From NCBI GenBank assembly GCA_030632035.1, contig DAOVJZ010000060.1:1-8405 (forward strand): a stretch of DNA of 8,405 nucleotides, in the 5' to 3' direction. A program made the translations under genes and the position numbers. The DNA comes from Granulosicoccaceae bacterium (GTDB lineage: Bacteria; Pseudomonadota; Gammaproteobacteria; DAOVJZ01). The notes beneath the pieces are model-generated. The model had not been told where the DNA came from. It searched no databases and saw only the letters and a list, made by a program, of their open reading frames with translations. The stretch's first letter is position 1. The number at the start of each line of letters is the position of its first letter. Positions 1 to 6,797 of this stretch are shown here, piece after piece.

Positions 1-195
1 AGAAATAATATTGTTTGTGTCACTTGCCAGGAAGAATGTGAACAAGACGCAATCCAGTTAAAACCGGTTGTCGGTCGTATCTCAGCACCGGAAATCGAGC
101 TTTCTAATTGTACCGGATGTGGGGCTTGCTATGGACCCTGCCCCAAGAATTCGATTTCAATAATACCGTTATCCCAACAGGAGGGAACGATATGA
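1..195 (+). CDS. napF: NapF, C-terminal part (ferredoxin-type accessory protein of periplasmic nitrate reductase)
   Basis: The open frame enters from the left edge and ends at TGA 193-195, leaving the last 64 residues. Two cysteine groups are visible: CVTCQEEC (fragment residues 6-13), the reduced CxxCxxxC cluster typical of the third NapF site, and CTGCGACYGPC (residues 41-51), a classical 4Fe-4S motif followed by P. This matches the C-terminus of NapF. In E. coli NapF is a cytoplasmic iron-sulfur protein that interacts with NapA before export; it is thought to help load or activate its iron-sulfur centre. It is the first nap gene seen, and its stop overlaps the napD start by ATGA, so the two are probably translationally coupled. 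The N-terminal half and any promoter lie outside the window. The identification is firm because of the motifs and the following napDAGHBC order. Confidence 0.9.
   Translation, partial: RNNIVCVTCQEECEQDAIQLKPVVGRISAPEIELSNCTGCGACYGPCPKNSISIIPLSQQEGTI
179..185 (+). promoter_or_regulatory. napD: Ribosome binding site that sets the napD start
   Basis: AGGAGGG lies 6 nt before the ATG at 192. It decides the start against the longer in-frame reading from 108, which would run through the end of napF. Confidence 0.8.
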
Positions 196-449
196 AAATT
201 GCAGGTATTGTAGTTTATTCACTACCTGAACACCTTGATGCCGTTCAAGCCCGTCTGGAACATATGCCGGGCGTAGAGGTACACGGCATGTCGGAAAAAG
301 GAAAACTTATTGTTACCGTAGAGCATGATGAACACTTTGAAATATCAGACTCTATAAACGAAATATCTTCCATGGAAGGCGTGCTTAATGCCTCCATGGT
401 TTATCAGCATTCAGAAAACATCCCCAGTGAACAGGAGGCCACACTATGA
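192..449 (+). CDS. napD: NapD, chaperone of the NapA Tat signal peptide
   Basis: An 85-residue protein beginning MKIAGIVVYS, with the beta-alpha-beta pattern of the small ferredoxin-like NapD fold. Conserved family features are the first strand (IAGIVVYS), the helix around residues 12-23 and the central VEVHG segment. NapD binds the twin-arginine signal of NapA in the cytoplasm and holds back export until the molybdenum cofactor is inserted. An in-frame ATG exists at 108, but it lies inside napF and has no ribosome site. The ATG at 192 has AGGAGGG at 179-185, a 6-nt spacing, the family's normal N-terminus and an ATGA overlap with the napF stop. The napD stop (447-449) overlaps the napA start in the same way, which fits a chaperone made together with its client. 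Confidence 0.93.
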   Translation: MKIAGIVVYSLPEHLDAVQARLEHMPGVEVHGMSEKGKLIVTVEHDEHFEISDSINEISSMEGVLNASMVYQHSENIPSEQEATL

Positions 450-2947
450 AGAGGCGCGATTTTATTAAGACCAATGCAATTGCAGCAACAGCAGCAGCCG
501 CAGGAGTTACTCTCCCGGGAATAAAGGTTGCCAATGCCGAGCAACGAAAAGACTTGATTCGTTGGGATAAAGCTCCCTGTCGTTTCTGCGGTACAGGCTG
601 TAGCGTCCTCATAGGTGTTAAGGATGACAAAGTGGTTGCCACTCAAGGTGACCCCGATGCACCTGTAAATCGTGGTCTTAACTGCGTTAAAGGCTATTTC
701 CTGTCCAAGATTATGTATGGCAAGGATCGTCTTAAAATGCCCTTGTTACGTATGACTAATGGAAAATATGACAAGAATGGCGAATTCACTGAGATCAGCT
801 GGGATCAAGCCTTCGATATCATGGCTGAAAAGTGGAAAGATGCCCTTAAGAAAAAAGGACCAACCTCTGTCGGCATGTTCGGTTCAGGCCAATGGACTGT
901 TTGGGAAGGTTATGCTGCTTCCAAATTATTTAAAGCCGGTTTTCGCTCCAATAATATCGACCCCAATGCTCGCCATTGTATGGCCTCGGCAGTGGGCGGT
1001 TTTATGCGCGCTTTCGGTGCTGACGAACCCATGGGTTGTTATGATGATCTGGAGCATGCCGATGCTTTCGTTCTGTGGGGTTCCAACATGGCCGAGATGC
1101 ACCCCATCCTTTGGTCACGTCTGTCCGATACCCGTCTGACCAAACCTGGTTGTGAAGTGCATGTCCTTTCCACCTTCGAGCACCGTAGCTTTGATCTGGC
1201 TGATAACGGCATGATCTTTACACCACAGACCGATCTGGCGATTCTGAACTACATCGCTAACTATATTATTGAAAACAAGGCCTATAACCAGGACTTTATT
1301 AATAAGCACGTCAATTTCACCAAAACACCAACCGACATTGGCTATGGCCTGCGCCCCACTCACGCGCTGGAAAAGAAAAAAACCGGCAAGGGTGGCAAAC
1401 TTTCCAAGATCAGTTTTGATGAATATGCGAAATCTGTTTCCAAATACACGCTGGAATACGCATCAGAGCTTAGTGGTGTACCCCAAAAGAATCTGCTGCG
1501 TTTAGCCAAGCTCTATGCCGATCCGAATAAGAAAATTACCTCTTTCTGGACCATGGGCTTCAACCAGCACACCCGCGGTGTATGGGTCAATGGCTTGATG
1601 TATAACGTACATCTCTTGATGGGCAAGATCTCCGAACCCGGTAACAGCCCATTCTCACTCACTGGTCAACCCTCTGCTTGTGGTACCGCCCGCGAAGTAG
1701 GTACGTTTGCTCATCGTCTGCCTGCTGATTTAGTGGTCAAAAATAAAGCACATCGCGATTTTTCAGAAAAGGTCTGGAAACTACCTGAAGGTACTATCCC
1801 AGGCAAACCCGGTTATCACGCTGTACTGCAAAACCGTATGCTGAAAGACGGCAAGCTGAACGCCTACTGGGTTATGTGTAATAACAATATGCAAGCTGCA
1901 GCCAACATGAACGAAGAAGGTTATCCCGGCTACCGCAACCCGGAAAACTTTATTGTCGTCTCTGACCCTTACCCTACCGTAACAGCCCAGGCCGCTGACC
2001 TGGTTCTGCCAACAGCCATGTGGGTAGAAAAAGAAGGTGCCTATGGTAATGCTGAACGCCGCACACAATTCTGGCGTCAACAGGTATCACCTCCAGGCGA
2101 AGCTAAATCTGATTTGTGGCAATTGATGGAATTCTCCAAACGCTTCACAGCAGATGAAGTCTGGCCAAAAGAATTACTTGCCAAAAAACCTGAATACAAG
2201 GGCAAGACCCTGTATGACATTCTGTACCGTAATGGTCAGGTCGATAAGTACGGCTCACAGGACGTAACCGATAAACAGGGTAATAAATACCAAAATGATG
2301 AAATGAGAGACTTTGGTTTTTATGCACAAAAAGGTCTCTATGAAGAATATCGACTGTTTGGCCTGAATGGACCGAAAAAAGGTCACGAGCTGGGTGAATT
2401 TGATCACTACCATCAGGTACGTGGCTTGCGCTGGCCGGTCATTGACGGTAAGGAAACACTGTGGCGTTATCGTGAAGGCTACGATCCATTGGTGAAAAAA
2501 GGAGCTGGTGTCGAGTTTTATGGCAAAAAAGATGGCAAGGCCAATATTATCTTTGCTCCTTATGAGCCAGCGGCAGAATCACCAGATAAAGACTACGATC
2601 TGTGGCTGTCTACAGGCCGTGTGCTGGAACACTGGCATTCCGGTTCCATGACCCGTCGTGTACCTGAACTGTATCGCGCATTTCCTGATGCCAAGATTTA
2701 CATGCATCCCGATGATGCCAAGAAACGAGGCCTGCGCCGTGGTATGACTGCCAAGATCGTCAGCCGCCGTGGTGAAATTACCGCTGAAGTAGAAACTCGC
2801 GGCCGTAACAAGGTACCAAAAGGTCTGGTCTATATTCCCTGGTTTGATGCCGGACGCCTGGTCAACAAACTGACACTGGATGCAACTGACCCGCTTTCAA
2901 AAGAAACGGACTTCAAAAAATGTGCAGTGAAAGTGCTCAAGGCGTAG
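446..2947 (+). CDS. napA: NapA, catalytic subunit of periplasmic nitrate reductase
   Basis: An 833-residue protein (E. coli NapA has 828) that reduces nitrate to nitrite in the periplasm. The N-terminus MKRRDFIK followed by an Ala-rich stretch is a Tat signal, with likely cleavage near residue 31. The 4Fe-4S cluster ligands are C45, C48, C52 and C80, with the conserved lysine K82 that relays electrons to the Mo-bisMGD cofactor. The molybdenum ligand is C178 in NARHCMASAV, followed by GCYDDLEHADAFVLWGSNMA, a hallmark of NapA rather than of formate dehydrogenase or NasA. The cofactor-binding C-terminal domain runs from about residue 720 (STGRVLEHWHSGSMTRR) to the end. All key residues are present, with no frameshift. 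The start has AGGAGG at 433-438 and overlaps the napD stop by ATGA. Its stop TAG is followed by napG in the same frame, 12 nt on. Confidence 0.98.
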   Translation: MKRRDFIKTNAIAATAAAAGVTLPGIKVANAEQRKDLIRWDKAPCRFCGTGCSVLIGVKDDKVVATQGDPDAPVNRGLNCVKGYFLSKIMYGKDRLKMPLLRMTNGKYDKNGEFTEISWDQAFDIMAEKWKDALKKKGPTSVGMFGSGQWTVWEGYAASKLFKAGFRSNNIDPNARHCMASAVGGFMRAFGADEPMGCYDDLEHADAFVLWGSNMAEMHPILWSRLSDTRLTKPGCEVHVLSTFEHRSFDLADNGMIFTPQTDLAILNYIANYIIENKAYNQDFINKHVNFTKTPTDIGYGLRPTHALEKKKTGKGGKLSKISFDEYAKSVSKYTLEYASELSGVPQKNLLRLAKLYADPNKKITSFWTMGFNQHTRGVWVNGLMYNVHLLMGKISEPGNSPFSLTGQPSACGTAREVGTFAHRLPADLVVKNKAHRDFSEKVWKLPEGTIPGKPGYHAVLQNRMLKDGKLNAYWVMCNNNMQAAANMNEEGYPGYRNPENFIVVSDPYPTVTAQAADLVLPTAMWVEKEGAYGNAERRTQFWRQQVSPPGEAKSDLWQLMEFSKRFTADEVWPKELLAKKPEYKGKTLYDILYRNGQVDKYGSQDVTDKQGNKYQNDEMRDFGFYAQKGLYEEYRLFGLNGPKKGHELGEFDHYHQVRGLRWPVIDGKETLWRYREGYDPLVKKGAGVEFYGKKDGKANIIFAPYEPAAESPDKDYDLWLSTGRVLEHWHSGSMTRRVPELYRAFPDAKIYMHPDDAKKRGLRRGMTAKIVSRRGEITAEVETRGRNKVPKGLVYIPWFDAGRLVNKLTLDATDPLSKETDFKKCAVKVLKA

Positions 2948-2959
2948 CAGTGCATCATC

Positions 2960-3820
2960 ATGAGCAAGGCAGACAAACGAGTCGATCAGTATCGGCGGCG
3001 CTTTTTGATCCGCGCCGCTGGTCAGGCTTGTGGTGCGGCCTTGCTGGGTATGGGGCTACTGACGCTTGCACGTCAAACCTATGGCCTGCCCGCCACGGCT
3101 ATTCGGCCGCCGGGGGCCTTGGCAGAACCGGATTTTCTCGCCGCCTGTGTGCGTTGTGGTTTGTGTGTGCGGGACTGTCCTTACAATACACTCAAACTCA
3201 GCGAGTTGGGGGATAAAGTGACGACCGGTACTCCCTACTTTATTGCCCGCAACATCCCCTGTGAGATGTGTGATGACATTCCTTGTGTAGTCGCCTGTCC
3301 AACCGGTGCCCTCGATAAGGAACTCACCAACATCGATGATGCCCGTATGGGGCTGGCCGCCCTGGTCGATGAGGAAAATTGCTTAAATTTCCTCGGCCTT
3401 CGCTGTGAGATCTGTTACCGGGTCTGCCCGCTGATCAACAAGGCAATCACCCTGGAGGCCCAACACAACCCCCGTACCGGAAAACACGCATTGTTTATCC
3501 CGGTAGTACACTCAGATGCCTGTACTGGTTGTGGCAAGTGCGAACACGCCTGCATACTGCCGGAAGCTGCCATCAAGGTGTTACCGACCCATTTGGCAAA
3601 AGGTGCCCCGGGCCAGCACTACCGTCTCGGCTGGGAAGAAAAACAAAAGGCCGGTGGCTCTTTGGTGGCACCGGATAAAGAACATGAATACAACCTGCCC
3701 GAGGGTTTCCGTTATGAGCATGAAGGTCAGGGGCTTATTAAAGAAAAAGAATCCGATAAAACACCGTTTGGCAGCAATCCTCTGGACACATTAAACCAGA
3801 GAGGCAACAGTAATGAGTAG
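2960..3820 (+). CDS. napG: NapG, Tat-exported 4x[4Fe-4S] ferredoxin-type quinol dehydrogenase subunit
   Basis: A 286-residue protein that works with membrane-bound NapH to take electrons from quinols and feed them to NapB/NapA, in parallel with NapC. A Tat signal is visible (RRRFLIRAAG, residues 12-21, then a hydrophobic stretch to about 38). Four cluster motifs follow: C63/66/69/73, C101/104/109/113, C141/149/152/156 and C188/191/194/198. The last residues before about 226 (IKVLP...HYRLGW) match the usual C-terminus of enteric NapG, which is about 231 residues. Here a charged tail of about 55 more residues follows. The ATG at 2960 has no good Shine-Dalgarno within the normal distance; the nearest purine run is AAGG at 2939-2942. 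Translation may therefore depend on ribosomes finishing napA. No alternative in-frame start fits. The gene overlaps napH by 8 nt. Confidence 0.96.
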   Translation: MSKADKRVDQYRRRFLIRAAGQACGAALLGMGLLTLARQTYGLPATAIRPPGALAEPDFLAACVRCGLCVRDCPYNTLKLSELGDKVTTGTPYFIARNIPCEMCDDIPCVVACPTGALDKELTNIDDARMGLAALVDEENCLNFLGLRCEICYRVCPLINKAITLEAQHNPRTGKHALFIPVVHSDACTGCGKCEHACILPEAAIKVLPTHLAKGAPGQHYRLGWEEKQKAGGSLVAPDKEHEYNLPEGFRYEHEGQGLIKEKESDKTPFGSNPLDTLNQRGNSNE

Positions 3821-4691
3821 CGTACTATTACGCCCCGGTGTTGATGCCATTGCCGTTAAAGGCTGGTGGTCTGCACATCAATGGCTATTGCTGCGTCGTA
3901 TCACACAAGTCAGTGTACTTGGCTTATTTTTGGCGGGCCCCTTGTTCGGTATCTGGATCATCAAAGGTAACATTGCCTCCTCTTTGACACTGGAGGTCCT
4001 GCCCTTATCTGATCCGTATTTGTTATCACAAAGCCTGTTTGCCGGTCACTGGCCGGAAACAACGATTGTCATCGGCGCATTGATCATTGCTGCTTTTTAT
4101 TTTCTGGTCGGGGGCCGTGTCTATTGCGGCTGGGTTTGCCCTATCAATCCAGTTACCGATCTGGCTGCATGGATCAGGCAACGTTTTGACATCAAGGGCG
4201 GTGCCAGATTTCCCCGGCAAAGTCGTTACTGGCTACTTGCCATGACATTTATTACAGCAAGCATCAGTGGCAGCCTGCTATGGGAAATGGTTAACCCGGT
4301 CACCATAGTATATCGAGGTCTGATCTTCGGTATGGGCATGGTCTGGCTTCTGCTACTGGCAATATTTTTATTCGATCTACTGCTTAGCCCACGCGGTTGG
4401 TGCAGTCATCTTTGTCCCATGGGTGCCTTTTACAGTCTATTGGCACGCTATACACCACTGCGCGTCAGTGCAAGCAAACGGGAACAATGTAATGACTGCA
4501 TGGAATGTTATGCCGTTTGCCCCGAGCCACAGGTTATTCCGCCCGCACTCAAGGGTGCAGAGCAAGGCATCGGTCCGGTAATCACCGGTATCAACTGTAC
4601 TAACTGTGGACGCTGTATCGATATTTGTTCCAAACATGTTTTTCAATTTTCAACACGTTTTACCCACACTTCTTATCAGGGGGCGATATGA
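3813..4691 (+). CDS. napH: NapH, membrane-bound iron-sulfur quinol dehydrogenase subunit
   Basis: A 292-residue inner-membrane protein (E. coli NapH has 287). Four hydrophobic segments lie at about 31-51, 82-100, 138-158 and 170-191. Two CxxxCP motifs, YCGWVCP (C105, C109) and WCSHLCP (C197, C201), are the signature of NapH/NosR/RdxA-type polyferredoxins. Two 4Fe-4S clusters follow in the C-terminal cytoplasmic part: C226/229/232/236 and C262/265/268/272. NapH oxidises quinol with NapG as periplasmic partner. The start ATG 3813 lies within the last codons of napG (8-nt overlap), with a weak purine-rich site GAGAGG just upstream. The stop TGA 4689-4691 is part of an ATGA that could start a small ORF. 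Confidence 0.96.
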   Translation: MSSVLLRPGVDAIAVKGWWSAHQWLLLRRITQVSVLGLFLAGPLFGIWIIKGNIASSLTLEVLPLSDPYLLSQSLFAGHWPETTIVIGALIIAAFYFLVGGRVYCGWVCPINPVTDLAAWIRQRFDIKGGARFPRQSRYWLLAMTFITASISGSLLWEMVNPVTIVYRGLIFGMGMVWLLLLAIFLFDLLLSPRGWCSHLCPMGAFYSLLARYTPLRVSASKREQCNDCMECYAVCPEPQVIPPALKGAEQGIGPVITGINCTNCGRCIDICSKHVFQFSTRFTHTSYQGAI

Positions 4692-4852
4692 TCACACAGA
4701 AATTTGGTTTCACAACAGATTTTCTGAAGGAGCGAAATAACACTATGTATTTCCGACTGAAGAAAATCTGTTGTGGAATCAAAGATCAAGTGAGAGGTCG
4801 TCATCCTGATGAGAAGTGTGGGTTAATACTACAAACAACTTTTCTACGGTAA
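4688..4852 (+). CDS. Possible 54-residue small protein between napH and napB (unrecognised)
   Basis: An open frame of 54 codons begins with an ATG that overlaps the napH stop (ATGA). It has the purine-rich site AGGGGG at 4678-4683, the same arrangement as at the napF/napD and napD/napA junctions. The product is basic, with no signal peptide or membrane segment, and has an ICCG pair and a later KCG. A second in-frame ATG at 4745 has AAGGAG at 4727-4732, 12 nt away. I recognise no family. A 23-bp inverted repeat lies within the frame, which is odd for a coding sequence and suggests the region may act as RNA structure instead. It could also be a remnant of an ancestral napB start, with unrelated sequence now between. 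Its standing as a gene is doubtful. Confidence 0.25.
   Translation: MITQKFGFTTDFLKERNNTMYFRLKKICCGIKDQVRGRHPDEKCGLILQTTFLR
4703..4783 (+). repeat. Long inverted repeat / mRNA hairpin in the napH-napB gap
   Basis: The arms 4703-4725 and 4761-4783 pair over 23 positions. The inner 15 are perfect (4711-4725 with 4761-4775). The outer 8 contain two DNA mismatches that both become G-U pairs in + strand RNA (U4710-G4776 and G4707-U4779). The loop is 35 nt (4726-4760) and contains AAGGAG and an ATG. No T-run follows, so it is not a simple intrinsic terminator. I infer an mRNA stability or processing element separating napFDAGH from napBC, or a small inserted repeat. Confidence 0.75.
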
Positions 4853-4871
4853 CCAAGAGGGAGGCTATGCC

Positions 4872-5318
4872 ATGAAGAAACCAACTCTAATCGCAATCAC
4901 CTTGATAATGGGGTTAATAATACAGCTCTCTCAAGCTGTTGCAGGCGATGTTACATCACTAAGGGGCAATCATAACCTTGATCAGGCCTCCAAAAACCCT
5001 GTTGTAAAACACTGGCAGGAGGATCAAAAACCGATACTGCGTGAATTTGTGCATCAACCACCGCTGATACCGCATACGGTTGAAAAATACAAAATTACCA
5101 TGAATCATAATAAATGTCTGTCATGTCACAGTTGGTCAAATTATGGTGAATCCGGCGCAACTAAAATTAGTCTGACTCATTTTTCTGATCGTGATGGCAA
5201 TGATCTGGCTAATGTATCAGCACGACGCTATTTCTGTAATCAATGCCACGTGCCACAAGCCAATGCGCAACCACTGGTAGAAAACACTTTTAAACCTGCT
5301 GGAATAATCAGACGATAA
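4872..5318 (+). CDS. napB: NapB, periplasmic diheme cytochrome c subunit of nitrate reductase
   Basis: A 148-residue protein (E. coli NapB is about 149) that takes electrons from NapC and NapGH and passes them to NapA. A Sec signal peptide covers residues 1 to about 24 (hydrophobic core LIAITLIMGLIIQL, cleavage near AVA-G). Two haem c sites are present, CLSCH (82-86) and CNQCH (122-126). The histidines expected as distal ligands lie in HQPPLIPH (61-68) and LTHF (H103). The block ARRYFCNQCHVPQA is diagnostic of NapB. The ATG at 4872 is chosen because AGGGAGG at 4858-4864 sits 7 nt upstream. A nearer ATG at 4867 gives only a two-codon frame. Unlike the earlier nap genes it is not coupled to its predecessor: about 180 nt separate it from napH. 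Confidence 0.97.
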   Translation: MKKPTLIAITLIMGLIIQLSQAVAGDVTSLRGNHNLDQASKNPVVKHWQEDQKPILREFVHQPPLIPHTVEKYKITMNHNKCLSCHSWSNYGESGATKISLTHFSDRDGNDLANVSARRYFCNQCHVPQANAQPLVENTFKPAGIIRR

Positions 5319-5368
5319 ATGATCACGACACTATTACATTCATTAATTTACAAGACGGGAACAAAGCC

Positions 5369-5983
5369 ATGTCTAGCGAAAAAAACAACTTTATCTCTTG
5401 TATGTGGGAAATAATGAAAAAACCCTCTACCCATTATTCACTCGGTGCCTTGCTCATCATCGGGTTTGTAGCAGGTATTATATTCTGGGGTGGTTTCAAT
5501 ACCGCCATGGAGGCGACGAATACGGAAGAATTCTGTATCTCATGCCATGAAATGGAAAATAATGTGTACGCAGAATATAAAGACACAATCCATTATTCCA
5601 ACCCTAGCGGTGTACGCGCTACCTGTCCTGATTGCCACGTACCCAAACAATGGCATCATAAGGTGATTCGTAAAATAAAAGCCAGTAATGAGCTTTTTCA
5701 TAAAGTGTTAGGTACGGTAGATACCCCGGAAAAATTCGAGGCAAAACGGCTGAAACTGGCGCGTAGTGTCTGGAGCACCATGAAATCAACTGATTCAAGG
5801 GAGTGTCGCAACTGTCACGATTTCAAATCCATGGACTATGTTAAACAGGGACGGCGTGCAGTCAGTTCGCATACAAAGGGATTTGATAAAGGTAAAACCT
5901 GTATTGACTGCCACAAGGGTATTGCCCACTCATTACCAGCTATGTATGAGGAAGATCCAAGTGCCGCAATGGCAGCAGAATAG
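5369..5983 (+). CDS. napC: NapC, membrane-anchored tetraheme c-type quinol dehydrogenase
   Basis: A 204-residue NapC/NirT-family protein. One N-terminal membrane anchor (about residues 24-42) holds a periplasmic domain with four haem c sites: CISCH (56-60), CPDCH (86-90), CRNCH (146-150) and CIDCH (178-182). M62 in CISCHEM is the conserved candidate axial ligand of the first haem. The segments FWGGFNTAMEATNTEEFC and GVRATCPDCHVP match enteric NapC closely. It oxidises menaquinol and reduces NapB. The start has only a weak GGGA at 5357-5360. It is the last gene of the operon, 50 nt after napB, and is followed by a strong hairpin terminator. With NapGH also present, the operon encodes both known electron routes. 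Confidence 0.97.
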   Translation: MSSEKNNFISCMWEIMKKPSTHYSLGALLIIGFVAGIIFWGGFNTAMEATNTEEFCISCHEMENNVYAEYKDTIHYSNPSGVRATCPDCHVPKQWHHKVIRKIKASNELFHKVLGTVDTPEKFEAKRLKLARSVWSTMKSTDSRECRNCHDFKSMDYVKQGRRAVSSHTKGFDKGKTCIDCHKGIAHSLPAMYEEDPSAAMAAE

Positions 5984-5995
5984 AGTCTAACAATC

Positions 5996-6040
5996 TGGAA
6001 AATAAAAATGCGGGGATAATCCCCGCATTTTTATTTTCTA
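5996..6040. terminator. Bidirectional intrinsic terminator shared by napC and the SH3b gene
   Basis: A symmetric hairpin: 6004-6016 pairs perfectly with 6020-6032 (13 bp, GC-rich core TGCGGGGA, 3-nt loop). Pairing continues outward to 5996/6040, with one G-T pair at 5997/6039. The A-run on the left and the T-run on the right (6028-6037) make it able to stop transcription from both directions. It lies 13 nt after the napC stop and contains the TAA stop (6031-6033) of the convergent minus-strand gene. Confidence 0.92.
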
Positions 6041-6774
6041 ACCGCAGTATGAATCTTGCCTTTCTTGTCCTTGATATAAATTGCTACCGGAATGGACGAG
6101 TTTCTATCCATAAGGTAAATAGCACTGTATTGGTTAGCGCGTGCTGAGGACCACATATCGAATATCTGTTTCAGATCCTTCTTCTTACCCTGGTGACTTG
6201 TCTTTAACCAATCATCAGTAACATTGATATGTAATACACCATCTCCCTTGTCATCCACACTGCCAAACTGGGATGAACCCGTGTCTGCCATTTTCTTGTC
6301 TTTAAAGAGATTAAAACCATTGCTGAACTTTTCAAGTGCATCAACTGCAACAACGGGTACTTTTACTTCTACTTTCTTCCCAACCTTTTTTACAACCTTT
6401 TGCTGTACATTTTTTTTAGCAACGGGTTCTTTTATCTTTGATGGTGCATGTGAAATCAGCTCTTCTTCGTCAGGTGTCAACACCGGTTTGCGATAATTCA
6501 ACAAAGCAGTGTGTACCCAACCCTGCTGATCTGTGCCCAGTATCTTGACCTTGACCCAGCCAGACTTTCTTGTAATTTCCTCGACCGTTCTGCCCTTGGA
6601 AATACGTGCAACAATTGCTGACTCAGTGGTGGAATTTGCACGTATATTGACCAGACTACCTGTGATATAGAAAACATCACCCTTGGTGGCATATACCAGC
6701 CCGGTACCTGCAAAATAACAAATCAGAACCAGAAATAATGGAGTCTGTTTTATTCTTTTAATATTATTAAACAT
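6031..6774 (-). CDS. Secreted SH3b-domain protein with Lys-rich linker and unrecognised C-terminal domain
   Basis: A 247-residue protein. A Sec signal peptide (basic start MFNNIKRIK, core PLFLVLICYFAGTGL, cleavage near VYA-T at residue 29) sends it to the periplasm. Residues about 34-93 form a bacterial SH3 domain (VNIRANSTTESAIVARISKG, then GWVKV and GWVHTALL). Such domains often bind cell-wall peptides or act as ligand modules. A Lys/Val-rich linker (about 94-145) leads to a folded-looking C-terminal part (146-247) containing DDWLKTS and an IYLMDRNSSIPVAIYI strand pattern, which I cannot assign. I see no catalytic motif. The start ATG at 6774 has AGGGGAG 6 nt upstream; the eight codons before it begin with TTG and contain this site. 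The gene converges on napC, so a nitrate role is not implied. The function is unknown. Confidence 0.85.
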   Translation of the reverse strand: MFNNIKRIKQTPLFLVLICYFAGTGLVYATKGDVFYITGSLVNIRANSTTESAIVARISKGRTVEEITRKSGWVKVKILGTDQQGWVHTALLNYRKPVLTPDEEELISHAPSKIKEPVAKKNVQQKVVKKVGKKVEVKVPVVAVDALEKFSNGFNLFKDKKMADTGSSQFGSVDDKGDGVLHINVTDDWLKTSHQGKKKDLKQIFDMWSSARANQYSAIYLMDRNSSIPVAIYIKDKKGKIHTAVRK

Positions 6775-6780
6775 TTTTAT

Positions 6781-6787
6781 CTCCCCT
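6781..6787 (-). promoter_or_regulatory. Ribosome binding site that sets the SH3b gene start
   Basis: AGGGGAG on the minus strand lies 6 nt before the ATG at 6774. The alternative TTG start at 6798 would put this sequence inside the coding region and has no site of its own, so the shorter protein is preferred. Confidence 0.75.
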
Positions 6788-6797
6788 GTCCCTATCA

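Noticed and set aside
108..191. A longer napD reading from the ATG at 108.
   Set aside because: The extra 28 residues overlap the coding end of napF in another frame, lack a ribosome site and are not part of the NapD family.
385..646. Minus-strand ORFs opposite the napD-napA junction, and similar antisense frames along napA, napH and the minus-strand genes.
   Set aside because: They lie opposite well-identified genes, have no ribosome sites or recognisable domains, and read as shadows of the real coding frames.
4733..4815. CGAAA at 4733-4737 and CTGATGAG at 4806-4813, words of the hammerhead ribozyme core.
   Set aside because: In the type II order the bases next to these words should pair as stem II, but they pair for only one position. 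No consistent stem I and III arrangement appears either, so the words are probably chance.
4688..5326. An 8-bp direct repeat ATGATCAC at 4688-4695 and 5319-5326, flanking the hairpin and napB like a target-site duplication.
   Set aside because: An 8-mer repeat is not rare in 8 kb. napB is an essential, well-conserved operon member, and there is no transposase or terminal inverted repeat at these points.
6712..6723. The cysteine in LVLICYFAG of the SH3b signal peptide as a lipoprotein site.
   Set aside because: The residue before Cys is Ile, which does not fit a lipobox. A standard signal-peptidase I site (VYA) follows downstream.
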